Source: Pirellulales bacterium
GTDB taxonomy: Bacteria; Planctomycetota; Planctomycetia; Pirellulales; PALSA-1355
DNA length: 64,000 nucleotides
NCBI GenBank assembly: GCA_022844125.1
Contig: JALHMI010000018.1
Coordinates: forward strand, 62,001-126,000
Direction: 5' to 3'
The first letter of the stretch is position 1; each line of letters opens with the position of its first letter. The notes under the pieces were generated by a model, which saw only the letters and a list, made by a program, of their open reading frames with translations, did not search any database and had not been told where the DNA came from. Shown here one piece after another: positions 8,926-17,955 of this stretch. The translations under genes were made by a program, and so were the position numbers.

Positions 8926-10359
8926 ATGAAGTTGCCAGCTCCAAAACTCACTAGGCTCGCAGTTGTCGTTCTCGCCGCCGTGACGGCGGTCGGTATCGCC
9001 GCAGTGGTGTGGCTGCCCGACCGGCCACCCGCTGCGCCACTCGAGCAGGAGGAGGGCCTCCGTCCGCCGGCGTCGGCAGTTGATCTCGAGAACAAAGTGA
9101 TTGTGGGCGAGCAGGCCCAGAAGAATCTTCGCCTTGCGGCTCGGCCCCTGAAGTCAGAGACCTACTGGAAAGTCATCACCCTGCCAGGCATGATCGTCGA
9201 CCGGCCGGGGATCAGCGATCGCGAGGTCGTCGCTCCCGCAATCGGCACCGTGTCGCAGATCCTGCATATTCCGGGCGACACGGTTCGGTCGGGAGATGTG
9301 TTGTTCACGCTCCGCCTGGCCAGCGAATCCCTGCACGAGTCGCAGGCCGGTCTGTACAAGGCCAGTCACGATATCGCGCTAGCCGAAGTTCGGCTTGAAC
9401 GCATCCGCGCGGCTGGCGAGGGCGTCGCTCAGGCGCGGGCCGTGGAGGTCGAGCATGAGATCGCCCGCCTGAACACTGCCGCCAAGGCCTACCGCGAAGA
9501 TTTGCGCCGACGAGGGTTGTCGGCAGACGATATCGCGGGCATCTCGCAAGGAAACCTTGTGAGCGAGATCTCGGTCCGCGTTCCTGAAATTCAAACTGCC
9601 TCGCTTCGCCGACTGGGCGCAGCGACCTCTGGTCAGGAGGTGAAGGCGGAGACGCTGACCTTCGAAATTCGTCAATTGGCCGTTGAGGTTGGGCAGCAAG
9701 TCGAAGCGGGCCAGAGAATGTGCAATCTGGCCAATCAGAAACTGCTGGCGATCGAGGGCCAGGCGTTCCGCGACGAGGCCGCACTTCTCGAGCAAAGCGT
9801 GCGGGAAGCCTGGCCTGTGGAAGTTGACTTCCAGGATGCTGCCGCCGATTGGCCTCTGCACGATACCGCTGCGCCAATCAGCTACATCGCCAGTACCGTC
9901 GATCCCGTTACTAGAACCTTCTCGTTCTTGATGCCTCTGACGAACCAGTCCAGGAGAGTCGAGCAGAATGGCGCGGCAAGAGACCAGTGGCGGTTTCGGA
10001 CGGGTCAGCGCGTGTTGCTGCGGGTTCGTGTGGAAAAGTTGGACGGCGTGTTCATCGTTCCCGCGGATGCGATCGCCGCTGAAGGTCCAGAGACGTTCGT
10101 CTTCACGCAGAACGTCAATCTGTTCGAGCGCAAATCGGTTCACGTCGTGCATCGCGACCGCGACCGCGCGATTATTGCCGACGATGGCTCGCTGCCGGCC
10201 TACACGAAAGGAGATTCCCGCTGGACGATTCCCGCGGTCGCCCAAACGGCTGCGTCGCAACTCAATCGGATGACCAAGACGGGCTCGACCGACATTCCCA
10301 AAGGGATGCATGTCCATGCGGACGGTAGCCTGCATAAGAACGAAGACGAGGAGAACTAG
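8926..10359 (+). CDS. RND efflux periplasmic adaptor (CusB/CzcB type)
   Basis: 477 residues. The ATG at 8926 is preferred over the TTG at 8902. A membrane anchor lies at about 10-30. The adaptor layout is visible: a biotinyl/lipoyl-like half (IGTVSQILHIPGDTVRSGDVLF, about 105-128), an alpha-helical hairpin (about 140-195), the returning half, then a beta-barrel and membrane-proximal part with FRTGQRVLLRVRVEKL. The C-terminus GMHVHADGSLH is His-rich. Membrane-fusion proteins of this class link the inner-membrane pump to an outer-membrane channel. The pump gene starts 5 bp after the stop. No TolC-like outer-membrane factor is in the window. Confidence 0.9.
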   Translation: MKLPAPKLTRLAVVVLAAVTAVGIAAVVWLPDRPPAAPLEQEEGLRPPASAVDLENKVIVGEQAQKNLRLAARPLKSETYWKVITLPGMIVDRPGISDREVVAPAIGTVSQILHIPGDTVRSGDVLFTLRLASESLHESQAGLYKASHDIALAEVRLERIRAAGEGVAQARAVEVEHEIARLNTAAKAYREDLRRRGLSADDIAGISQGNLVSEISVRVPEIQTASLRRLGAATSGQEVKAETLTFEIRQLAVEVGQQVEAGQRMCNLANQKLLAIEGQAFRDEAALLEQSVREAWPVEVDFQDAAADWPLHDTAAPISYIASTVDPVTRTFSFLMPLTNQSRRVEQNGAARDQWRFRTGQRVLLRVRVEKLDGVFIVPADAIAAEGPETFVFTQNVNLFERKSVHVVHRDRDRAIIADDGSLPAYTKGDSRWTIPAVAQTAASQLNRMTKTGSTDIPKGMHVHADGSLHKNEDEEN

Positions 10360-10364
10360 TTCGC

Positions 10365-13300
10365 ATGCTGAATGCCGTCATTCGATTCTCGCTCCGCTAC
10401 CGCTCGTTGATCCTCGCGCTCAGCATGATTGTGCTCGTCTACGGCGGGATTACGGCCGCGCGCTTGCCAATCGACGTCTTTCCCGATCTCGACCGGCCCC
10501 GGGTCGTCATTCTTACCGAGTGTCCAGGGTTGTCGCCCGAGGAAGTCGAGACGCTCGTCACCGTGCCTATCGAGACGGCCATCCTGGGGGCAGCCGGCGT
10601 CGAAGCCGTGCGCAGCCAGTCGAGCCAGGGCATGAATGTGATTTACGTCGAGTTCAGTTGGGACACCGCGATTCGCGATGCGCGGCAAACCGTAATGGAG
10701 CGGATGGCCACGGTGCCCATGCCGCCGGGCATCCGTCCCTTGATGACGCCCCCCGCCTCGATCATGGGTCAGATCCTGCATGTCGGACTTCATCGTCGCA
10801 CCGGACCGCGAGGTGGCGTGCTGGCGCCGATTACTGACACGGGCCTGATGGCGGAACGCGTCGCGAAGGATGGCGAGTCTGAGCTTTTCGTATGGTCTCC
10901 AGAACCACGCGACCAACCTGAGTTGTGGAAGCAGATGACCGTCCAGGATGTTCGCTGGGAGGAGGCTGACGCTCCGCACGCGGTCTCCTTCGTGACCGAC
11001 GCCGGTCGCCAGACCGCCACTTTTCGCACCCCGCTCGAAGATCGCATGGATCTCCGCGCCACTTCCGACTGGCTCATCCGGCCTCGGCTGCTCAGGCTCT
11101 CGGGCATCGCCGAAGTGATTGTGATGGGGGGTGACGTCAAGCAGTACCAGGTGCTCATCGACCCCATCAAGTTGCAGGAATATAACGTCACTCTCCAAGA
11201 GATTGAAACCGCCATCACCGCCAACAATCTGAACACCAGTGGCGGATTTCTGGAAGAAGGCCAGGGCGAACGACCGGTCCGAGTCATCGGCCGTCTCGGC
11301 CCGTTGCCCGCACAGGTTCGGGAGGACTTATCGAAGATTCCGGTGAAGGCTGCCGGAAAGCGTGCCGTGCTGCTGCGACACGTGGCCACCGTGCAGGAAG
11401 GACCCGCCCCCAAGCGCGGCGACGCCGGTATCGACGGCAATCCCGGCGTCGTCATCACGATTGTCAAGCAGCCCCATGCCGACACACGATCGCTCACGGA
11501 CCGGGTCAAGGCCGCTTTGCGGGAAACAGAAGCGACACTGCCGCCCGACATCGTAGTCAATCTCGACTTGTTTCAGCTGAAGTCATTCATCGACCGCGGC
11601 ATCTACTACGTCGAGGAGGCGCTCGTCATCGGCGCCGTGCTGGTCGTCATCGTGTTGTTTCTGTTTTTGTTGAACTTGCGCACCACGTTTATCACGCTCA
11701 CGGCCATTCCGCTGTCCCTGGTCATCACGGCCGTCGTCTTTCAACTGGTGGGAGTCGTCACGGGCACCGCCCTGTCGATTAACGTCATGACGCTGGGGGG
11801 CATCGCCGTCGCCATGGGCGAACTGGTTGACGATGCAATCGTCGACGTAGAGAACATCTTCCGGCGGTTGACCGAGAACCATGCGGCAGCAAGTCCCAAG
11901 CCGGCGATTCTCGTCGTCTACGAGGCCAGCCGCGAAATCCGCTCTGCCATCGTGTTCGGCACGCTCGTGGTCATCTTGGCCTTCCTGCCGCTGTTCGCCC
12001 TGTCGGGCGTCGAAGGTCGGCTGTTTTCGCCGCTGGGTATCGCCTACATCGTGTCGATCCTCGCTTCGCTGTTGGTCTCACTGACCGTCACGCCCGTGCT
12101 GTCGTATTACCTGTTACCGCAGTCGAAGGCCACGCACCGACACAGCGACGGCTGGTTGCTGCGGTGGCTTAAATGGGTCGCGAGTTACTTGATTCGTTTC
12201 AGCATGCGACACGCCGCCGCGCTGCTTCTGGTCACCTGGGTGCTCGTCGGGATTGCGGCCTGGCAGCTCACCAGGTTGGGTGCCGACTTCCTGCCAAAGT
12301 TCGACGAGGGCAGTGTCCAGATCAACGTGGCGCTACCCGGCGGATCTTCGCTGCAGGCTTCGAACGAGGTCTCCGCGATCATCGACCGCAAACTTCGCAC
12401 CATGCAACAGAACGAAGCCAATCCCGCTGGCCCAGTACTCCACTTTGCTCGGCGAACGGGTCGTGCCGAACTGGACGAACATGCCCAACCTGTCAACGTC
12501 GGTGAGTACATCCTGACCATGAATCCGCACGGCAGCGTGGACCGCGACGAGTTCTTGAAAACCGTTCTGGCCGACCTGCGCGCCGAAGCGCCAGGGGTCG
12601 AGATCGAGGCCGAACAGCCGCTCTCGCACTTGATTAGCCACATGCTCTCGGGCGTCAACGCGCAGGTTGCGGTCAAGATCTTTGGCGACGACCTGGACAA
12701 ACTGCGGCAACTGGCCCGCGAGGTTCGCGCCATCCTGGCCGACGTGCCAGGCGTTACCCCGCCAATCATCGATCCTCAGGAGCGGGTGGACGAGTTGCAC
12801 GTCGTCTTGCGGCCCGACGACCTGGCGCTTTACGGACTCAGTCGCGAGTACGTCGCTGCGTTCGTGCAAACGGCGCTGAAGGGCGAGGCGGTGTCCAAGG
12901 TGCTTGAAGGCCAGCGACGCTTCGACCTCGTCGTCAAGCTGCAGGAAACCTATCGCTCCGATCCTTACTATCTCCAGGAACTGCGACTCGACCTTCCCGA
13001 TGGCAGTGGGCAGGTGCGTTTGAAAGACGTGGCAGATTTTCCCGAGGCGGCCAGCGGCCCCAACCTCGTCAATCGCGAAAGCGTTCGCCGAAAACAGGTC
13101 GTCCGCTGTAACGTCACAGGCCGCGATCTGGCAGGCGCCGTTGAAGAGATTGAGCAGGCGCTACAGACCCGCCTGAAGCTGCCGGAAGGGTATTTCCTGG
13201 AACTCGGGGGCCAATTCGAAGCCCAGCGCTCGGCGACGCTGCTCATCTCGGGCCTGGCGTTCGTCTCGCTGGCAGGCATCTTCCTGGTCCTCATGATGCT

Positions 13301-13790
13301 CTATCCATCGGCGCGCATCACCCTGCAGATCCTCAACGCCATTCCGACGGCCTTCATCGGCGGAGTGCTGGCTCTTGTCGTGACCCAGCAGTCGCTTACC
13401 GTCGCCAGCCTCGTCGGCTTTGTCTCTCTGGGCGGAATCGCGGTTCGCAACGGCATCCTGCTCGTCACCCACTACTTTCACCTGATGAAAGAAGAGGGGC
13501 AGGTTTTCTCGGAAGCCACCGTGCTGCGGGGCAGCCTCGAACGCCTGGCGCCTGTGTTAATGACCGCGCTCACAGCCGGCATCGGACTTGTGCCGCTGGT
13601 CCTTGGCGGCAACAAACCGGGCCTCGAGATTCTCTATCCCGTCGCCACGGTTATCCTGGGGGGCCTCGTCACTTCGACCTTCTGCGAGTTCCTGTTGCAC
13701 CCAGGTTTGTTCTGGCGATTCAGCGGGCAGGACGCCGATCGCCTCGTCCATCATCAAGACACCGAAGATCAGATTTTAAAAGAGGCGTAA
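10365..13790 (+). CDS. Heavy-metal RND efflux pump (CusA/CzcA family)
   Basis: 1141 residues, slightly longer than the usual 1020-1050. Twelve membrane segments are expected: one N-terminal (about 14-31), six in the middle (about 415-620) and the rest at the C-terminal end (about 960-1120). The TM4 motif GELVDDAIVDVENIF (about 485-499) has the acidic residues of the proton relay and resembles the HME class rather than the drug-efflux class. The N-terminal porter domain carries an extra stretch at about 145-195. Family knowledge: proton-driven export of divalent or monovalent metals from the periplasm. Metal specificity cannot be assigned. It is translationally close to the adaptor (5 bp). Confidence 0.92.
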   Translation: MLNAVIRFSLRYRSLILALSMIVLVYGGITAARLPIDVFPDLDRPRVVILTECPGLSPEEVETLVTVPIETAILGAAGVEAVRSQSSQGMNVIYVEFSWDTAIRDARQTVMERMATVPMPPGIRPLMTPPASIMGQILHVGLHRRTGPRGGVLAPITDTGLMAERVAKDGESELFVWSPEPRDQPELWKQMTVQDVRWEEADAPHAVSFVTDAGRQTATFRTPLEDRMDLRATSDWLIRPRLLRLSGIAEVIVMGGDVKQYQVLIDPIKLQEYNVTLQEIETAITANNLNTSGGFLEEGQGERPVRVIGRLGPLPAQVREDLSKIPVKAAGKRAVLLRHVATVQEGPAPKRGDAGIDGNPGVVITIVKQPHADTRSLTDRVKAALRETEATLPPDIVVNLDLFQLKSFIDRGIYYVEEALVIGAVLVVIVLFLFLLNLRTTFITLTAIPLSLVITAVVFQLVGVVTGTALSINVMTLGGIAVAMGELVDDAIVDVENIFRRLTENHAAASPKPAILVVYEASREIRSAIVFGTLVVILAFLPLFALSGVEGRLFSPLGIAYIVSILASLLVSLTVTPVLSYYLLPQSKATHRHSDGWLLRWLKWVASYLIRFSMRHAAALLLVTWVLVGIAAWQLTRLGADFLPKFDEGSVQINVALPGGSSLQASNEVSAIIDRKLRTMQQNEANPAGPVLHFARRTGRAELDEHAQPVNVGEYILTMNPHGSVDRDEFLKTVLADLRAEAPGVEIEAEQPLSHLISHMLSGVNAQVAVKIFGDDLDKLRQLAREVRAILADVPGVTPPIIDPQERVDELHVVLRPDDLALYGLSREYVAAFVQTALKGEAVSKVLEGQRRFDLVVKLQETYRSDPYYLQELRLDLPDGSGQVRLKDVADFPEAASGPNLVNRESVRRKQVVRCNVTGRDLAGAVEEIEQALQTRLKLPEGYFLELGGQFEAQRSATLLISGLAFVSLAGIFLVLMMLYPSARITLQILNAIPTAFIGGVLALVVTQQSLTVASLVGFVSLGGIAVRNGILLVTHYFHLMKEEGQVFSEATVLRGSLERLAPVLMTALTAGIGLVPLVLGGNKPGLEILYPVATVILGGLVTSTFCEFLLHPGLFWRFSGQDADRLVHHQDTEDQILKEA

Positions 13791-13838
13791 CCCATAGTTT
13801 TTGTTGTGCCACACTATTTTTCACGGAGAGCTCGTTCG

Positions 13839-14297
13839 ATGAAGCACGCAATGATTGCAAGCAGTTTTCTTCTAGTCCTGCTGTTGGTCACCGGCTGCGC
13901 CAAGCCTACCGAAGAGAAAGCCGCCGAGCCTCCCACGCAGACTTCGGCGAGTGAGCCGCATAGTCACGGCGCCGGTCCCAACGGCGGCGTGGTGTTCGAT
14001 CTCGGCGCTCAACATGCCGAGTTCACGGTCGACCACGAAAAGCAGGAGGCCACGGTCCTGTTTTTCGAGTCGCCGGTGGCCGCGACGGAACTGATCTTGA
14101 ACATTCAGGAAACTCAGACCGCCGACGGGACCAAGGTCGCTCCAATGACGGTCACGCTCACCGCGACCGACGCCGCCGACGGCAAGGCTTCGAGGTTTGT
14201 CGGCGCCGATCCTGGCATCGGTAACGTGGCTGACTTTACTGGCACTGTCTCCGGAGAAATCGACGGCAAGCCCGCCAGCGGTGAGTTCCAAGAATAG
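13839..14297 (+). CDS. Small lipoprotein of the metal-efflux operon
   Basis: 152 residues. The ATG at 13839 has a GGAGAG site upstream and opens a lipoprotein signal (lipobox LVTGC, Cys at about 21). The mature start is acidic (EEKAAEPPT), followed by SHGAGPNGGVVFDLGAQHAE, a motif I associate with small proteins beside planctomycete metal RND pumps. The rest alternates as a beta-rich domain. Forty-eight bp after the pump and same strand. Probably periplasmic and outer-membrane anchored; possible metal binding via His residues. Function not known. Confidence 0.75.
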   Translation: MKHAMIASSFLLVLLLVTGCAKPTEEKAAEPPTQTSASEPHSHGAGPNGGVVFDLGAQHAEFTVDHEKQEATVLFFESPVAATELILNIQETQTADGTKVAPMTVTLTATDAADGKASRFVGADPGIGNVADFTGTVSGEIDGKPASGEFQE

Positions 14298-14312
14298 CCC
14301 GTGCGCGCTTTC

Positions 14313-14329
14313 CGCGACAAAGTGTCGCG
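14313..14329 (+). terminator. Hairpin after the efflux operon
   Basis: CGCGACA-AAG-TGTCGCG is a perfect 7-bp stem with a 3-base loop, followed by AAAA rather than T on the plus strand. It lies 15 bp after the lipoprotein stop and may attenuate or end the efflux transcript. Confidence 0.4.
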
Positions 14330-14456
14330 AAAACGCCGCTTCGCGGCGAAGGATCGGCCCGCGCGCCATGCCAGTGTTCACCGAACGGCCCGCCAGTTGC
14401 GTTTTGGCGCGTTGATCCAGCGCATCCGATCCGAACTTGCCGGGGCAGGCCGTTTT

Positions 14457-15500
14457 ATGAAGCAATCCGCCGACATCCCGCATCACCCTGAGTCCGATAC
14501 GACCAGGGTGGTCAAAATTGTCGCCCTGGCCTCCTTGGCGGTCATCGTCCTGTTCATCGTGTGGTACGCGCGACGAGTCCTCCTGCTTACGTTCGCCGGA
14601 CTGCTATTCGGCATCTTCTTACAATCGCTTTCAAACTGGGTCGCCAGCCGTCTTCACCTGCGATATGGCTGGGCCCTGTTGTTGGTCGTCATGTCGCTCC
14701 TTGCACTGCTGATCGGTACCGGCTGGCTGGTTGGGGCCAGGATCTCAAGTCAGTTCGGCATGCTCTCCGAAGAACTTCCCAAGGCATTCAGCCAACTCCG
14801 CGATCAACTGAGCGGAATCGTCGGCGGACAGCAGCTCGCAAACCAACTCCCGCCACCCAGCGAGCTCATTCAGAGCAACAACCTCCTCAGCCAAGTGACA
14901 GGTCTCACCTGGGGCGCTCTGAGCGTGCTGGCCGAGATCTTCGTCGTCCTGGCCGTCGGCCTCTACGGCGCCTCGCAGCCCAAACTGTACCGCGCCGGAC
15001 TGGTGAAGCTCGTCCCGCCGTCGAAGCGTCCCCGCGCCCGACGCATCATCAGCTCGGTTTGGGACACGCTCTCACAATGGCTGACTGCCCAGATTATCGC
15101 CATGGCCATCGTCGGCACGCTGACCGGCGCCGGGCTGTGGTTGATCGGCGCGCAACTACCACTTGCTTTGGGACTACTGGCATTTGCCCTGTCGATTGTG
15201 CCGAACATTGGCCCCATTCTGTCGGCAATTCCGGCGATCCTCCTGGCCTGGGTGCAAAGCCCGTGGATGGCGTTGGCTGCCGCCGCCTTATACCTCGTCA
15301 TCCAGCTCTCGGAAAGTTACGGCATCACACCACTCATCCAACTGAGGGTGACTCATTTGCCGCCCGCCGTGAACATCCTGGCCGTGCTGCTGATGGGCGT
15401 CCTGGGGGGCTTTCTGGGAGTGCTTGTCGCGGCGCCGCTGGTCATTACCGCCATGGTGCTGATCAAGCAACTCTATGTGGAAGAGACCCTCGAAGCCTAG
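14457..15500 (+). CDS. AI-2E family (PerM-like) membrane transporter
   Basis: 347 residues with about seven or eight membrane segments: one at about 19-38, a pair at 42-95, then a soluble stretch (about 100-150), and a C-terminal membrane block from about 155 to the end with the conserved LSIVPNIGPILSAIPAILLAW and the end GVLGGFLGVLVAAPLVI. These are the hallmarks of the AI-2E/PerM family, whose members move small molecules or sodium; the substrate is usually unknown. The ORF stays open upstream but the ATG at 14457 gives a normal family length. It follows the metal genes after 159 bp and may be separately transcribed. Confidence 0.88.
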   Translation: MKQSADIPHHPESDTTRVVKIVALASLAVIVLFIVWYARRVLLLTFAGLLFGIFLQSLSNWVASRLHLRYGWALLLVVMSLLALLIGTGWLVGARISSQFGMLSEELPKAFSQLRDQLSGIVGGQQLANQLPPPSELIQSNNLLSQVTGLTWGALSVLAEIFVVLAVGLYGASQPKLYRAGLVKLVPPSKRPRARRIISSVWDTLSQWLTAQIIAMAIVGTLTGAGLWLIGAQLPLALGLLAFALSIVPNIGPILSAIPAILLAWVQSPWMALAAAALYLVIQLSESYGITPLIQLRVTHLPPAVNILAVLLMGVLGGFLGVLVAAPLVITAMVLIKQLYVEETLEA

Positions 15501-15563
15501 CGATGGCCGTCCGCGGCGTTACTCGCCGGGTCGTTCGCCTGCCGATACCGGCGCGCAAAAGAT

Positions 15564-15593
15564 CGCGGCGGCGAGTGCAGTCTCGCCGCCGCG
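15564..15593. terminator. Strong bidirectional hairpin terminator
   Basis: CGCGGCGGCGAG and CTCGCCGCCGCG form a perfect 12-bp stem with a 6-base loop between two convergent genes. On the minus strand it is followed by ATCTTTTG, so it suits the minus-strand gene ending at 15623. Confidence 0.8.
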
Positions 15594-15622
15594 GGTCTCC
15601 ATCGGGACACGCGTCCGTCGTG

Positions 15623-16777
15623 CTACTCCTGATCTGTTTGACTCTGATCGGCAGGCTCACCGTCCTGTGGATCACGGTCCTGCCGTTCGCTAAGACCGGT
15701 CCGCTGCTCCCGTACTTGCCGCTGATCAATGCTGACTTGGCGGTCGTCGACATCGATCCGATTTGCCAGCACCAGTCGGCGCTCACCGATCTTCACCGGA
15801 ACACCCGTCACCGAAACCTGGTCTCCCTCGCCTAAATCCAGGTTCAGCCGGTCGGCCGGGCCGAGATCGACGATCCGTTTCGTTCGCGACTCGGGATTCA
15901 TCAGGATCACGAGCTGCCGCTCGACACCCCCGACTTTTTGAGTCCGGGTGCCGGCGATTTCCCCGCGAAACGTTTTTCCGCTGCGGTCGATTTCCGTCGA
16001 GCGACCACCAGATTCCAGGTGCCGGGCCACCACGACGCTGCGGTCCCCAACCTTGACCTGGGGGCCGCGGGCAGTGATGCGGTTTCCCTTCTTCAGTGTT
16101 ACGTCCTTCAACTTCATGCCGCGGCCCACGTCGACAAACGTACTTTGCCCCTGTTCATCCTGAATCTCCAGGAGGATGTGCTGACGATTGCCGACATGCA
16201 CGTTCTTGATCCGCTGGATCGTACCCGCGACCTGCTGAGACCGTGAGGAGTTTCCGGCGTTCTGTCGAGCCTGCTGCTCGCGATTCTGTCCCGCTTCGTT
16301 AAAGCGGTAGTAGCTCATCGAGTCGAAGTTGCCGTCACCGTCGCGGTCGACTCCATACGTGTACGAGTCGTAGTAGCCGTCGCCGTCGAAATCGTAATAG
16401 GCGGAGGCGTAATCATAGCGTTCCGCGTCCGCGCCTTCCGACCCTTGGCCCTGGTCCGCCTCTCGGCCTTGGTACGGGTAGTAGTCGTAGTAATCGTAAA
16501 ACCAGTTGTCGTCCGTGCGGTAGGTGTCATATCCGTACCAGTTGTCGCTATCCAAGTCCGAGCCGGTGTCCTGCTGCGCAGAATAGATTTCATCGTCCCA
16601 GCGGCCGGCGACTTCATCCGTCGGATTGTAGTCGTTGCCGTCAAACCATTCCGAGATGTCGTACCACGCGTCGTCTTCGTAGTACGTCGTGTTTTCTTCC
16701 CACTCGTCTTGCGCGCTGGCCGAGATGGCCGCCAGGGAAAATAAGCACGTGAGTCCGACTGCTAAGAACTTTCTCAT
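15623..16777 (-). CDS. Secreted acidic Tyr/Asp-rich protein with two repeated beta domains
   Basis: 384 residues. GGAGGAAAATT precedes the ATG, and a signal peptide covers residues 1-22 (ASAQ). Residues 25-165 are extremely rich in Tyr, Asp and Trp (for example YYDYYPYQG) and hold two calcium-loop motifs, DFDGDGYYD and DRDGDGNFD. Residues about 185-260 and 268-345 look like a duplicated beta domain: each begins with GTI or GEI and ends with a related strand pair (VKVGDRSVVVARHL and VKIGERRLVLANRI). The C-terminus is Arg/Asp/Gln-rich. No known family is recognised. Likely exported and Ca-binding; the neighbouring EF-hand gene, transcribed divergently, supports a shared role. Confidence 0.7.
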   Translation of the reverse strand: MRKFLAVGLTCLFSLAAISASAQDEWEENTTYYEDDAWYDISEWFDGNDYNPTDEVAGRWDDEIYSAQQDTGSDLDSDNWYGYDTYRTDDNWFYDYYDYYPYQGREADQGQGSEGADAERYDYASAYYDFDGDGYYDSYTYGVDRDGDGNFDSMSYYRFNEAGQNREQQARQNAGNSSRSQQVAGTIQRIKNVHVGNRQHILLEIQDEQGQSTFVDVGRGMKLKDVTLKKGNRITARGPQVKVGDRSVVVARHLESGGRSTEIDRSGKTFRGEIAGTRTQKVGGVERQLVILMNPESRTKRIVDLGPADRLNLDLGEGDQVSVTGVPVKIGERRLVLANRIDVDDRQVSIDQRQVREQRTGLSERQDRDPQDGEPADQSQTDQE

Positions 16778-17000
16778 AATTTTCCTCCATTTCTTGGATA
16801 AGCCGTTGGTGAGTGCGCGGTGAGCAGGATCTCCGCAATGCGCATACCGAGCTGCGCGCTTTTCTTGTGGTCGATAACTCGATCGCTACTGCACCCGCGC
16901 AGCATGGTCCCGCCCGAAGATTCGCGGTGGGCATCCTGTTTGCAACAGGACGGTGGACTACGTGTCATAACCGGCCCCTGTCAATTGAAAGGAGTACCCG

Positions 17001-17849
17001 ATGAAGTGCCCTCGTATCCTTCTCTTATTGCTGGCAAGCATGCTTGTTCTGGCGACGAGTCAGATCAGATCTGCGGCCCAATCGAGTGATTCCGATTCGC
17101 AACAAAATCGTCAGCCGACTGACCAGCGCGAACGTCAGGACAACAAGCGGCGGTCGCAATCGGACCAGCAGTCGCGCCAGGAGGGGGAGCTCTCAGCGCG
17201 GCGATTCATCGAAGACTTCGATGAAAACGGAGATGGTGTTCTCGAGCGCGAGGAGCTGCCTCGCCACATGCGTTCCCAAATTGACCGACTCGATCGGAAC
17301 GGCGACAACCGCCTCACGACCAAAGAGTTGCGCCAGCACGGCAACCTCGCGAGTTCGCGACATCGCGCCGGGCCCACGGAGGTGATCTACATCTGGGTCA
17401 CGGACACCGACAGCGGCCATCTCTCGCTGGACGAACTGCAGCAGGCCTATCAGTCGCTGCAAGAGATCGACGAAGACGGCAATGGCCAGCTTTCGCGCAA
17501 TGAGCTTCGCCAGCGGCGACAGGAGCTGTTCGCCCGCTGGGCCGGCACCGTCACCGATCGCCTCGACGAGAACGGCGACGGCCGCATCAGCCCCAGCGAG
17601 GCGCAGGATACCTTTCTCTTGCCGATGTTTGATCGCCTCGATGCGAATCGCGACGGCGCCATCAGCGAGCGGGAGCTGACCCAGTGTATCGCCTCGGGGA
17701 TGCACCGAGCCGGACAGCAGGAAACGCGCACCGGTAGTCGGCAGGAATCCCAGTCCGAAGACAACCGCCAGCACGATGCGCGAGGTCGACAGAGTTCGCC
17801 GGCTGAGGACGACCGCCAGCAGGATGAACAGCAAGAGCGTTCTCTGTAA
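17001..17849 (+). CDS. Secreted EF-hand protein
   Basis: 282 residues. AAAGGAGTA lies just upstream of the ATG; the signal peptide is residues 1-27. After a Gln/Arg/Asp-rich linker there are EF-hand loops: DENGDGVLEREE, DRNGDNRLTTKE, DTDSGHLSLDE (one residue shorter and irregular), DEDGNGQLSRNE, DENGDGRISPSE and DANRDGAISERE, spread over about residues 75-230. The last 50 residues are again Gln/Arg/Ser-rich and disordered. Multiple EF-hands point to extracytoplasmic calcium binding. Such proteins are common in planctomycetes and their roles are mostly unknown. Confidence 0.85.
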   Translation: MKCPRILLLLLASMLVLATSQIRSAAQSSDSDSQQNRQPTDQRERQDNKRRSQSDQQSRQEGELSARRFIEDFDENGDGVLEREELPRHMRSQIDRLDRNGDNRLTTKELRQHGNLASSRHRAGPTEVIYIWVTDTDSGHLSLDELQQAYQSLQEIDEDGNGQLSRNELRQRRQELFARWAGTVTDRLDENGDGRISPSEAQDTFLLPMFDRLDANRDGAISERELTQCIASGMHRAGQQETRTGSRQESQSEDNRQHDARGRQSSPAEDDRQQDEQQERSL

Positions 17850-17955
17850 CAGCCGTATCGTGAGAGTGCGGGGGAATCGCCCGAGCCGTATTGGCAACGC
17901 GATCCCCTGCGCTCCTTCGAAAGTCATTCAACCTCCGAAACGCCGAGATCAAACC

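Noticed and set aside
14561-15835. 424-codon plus-strand ORF overlapping the AI-2E transporter
   Set aside because: Arg/Pro/His-rich shadow frame of a clear membrane protein; it also runs through the terminator at 15564-15593.
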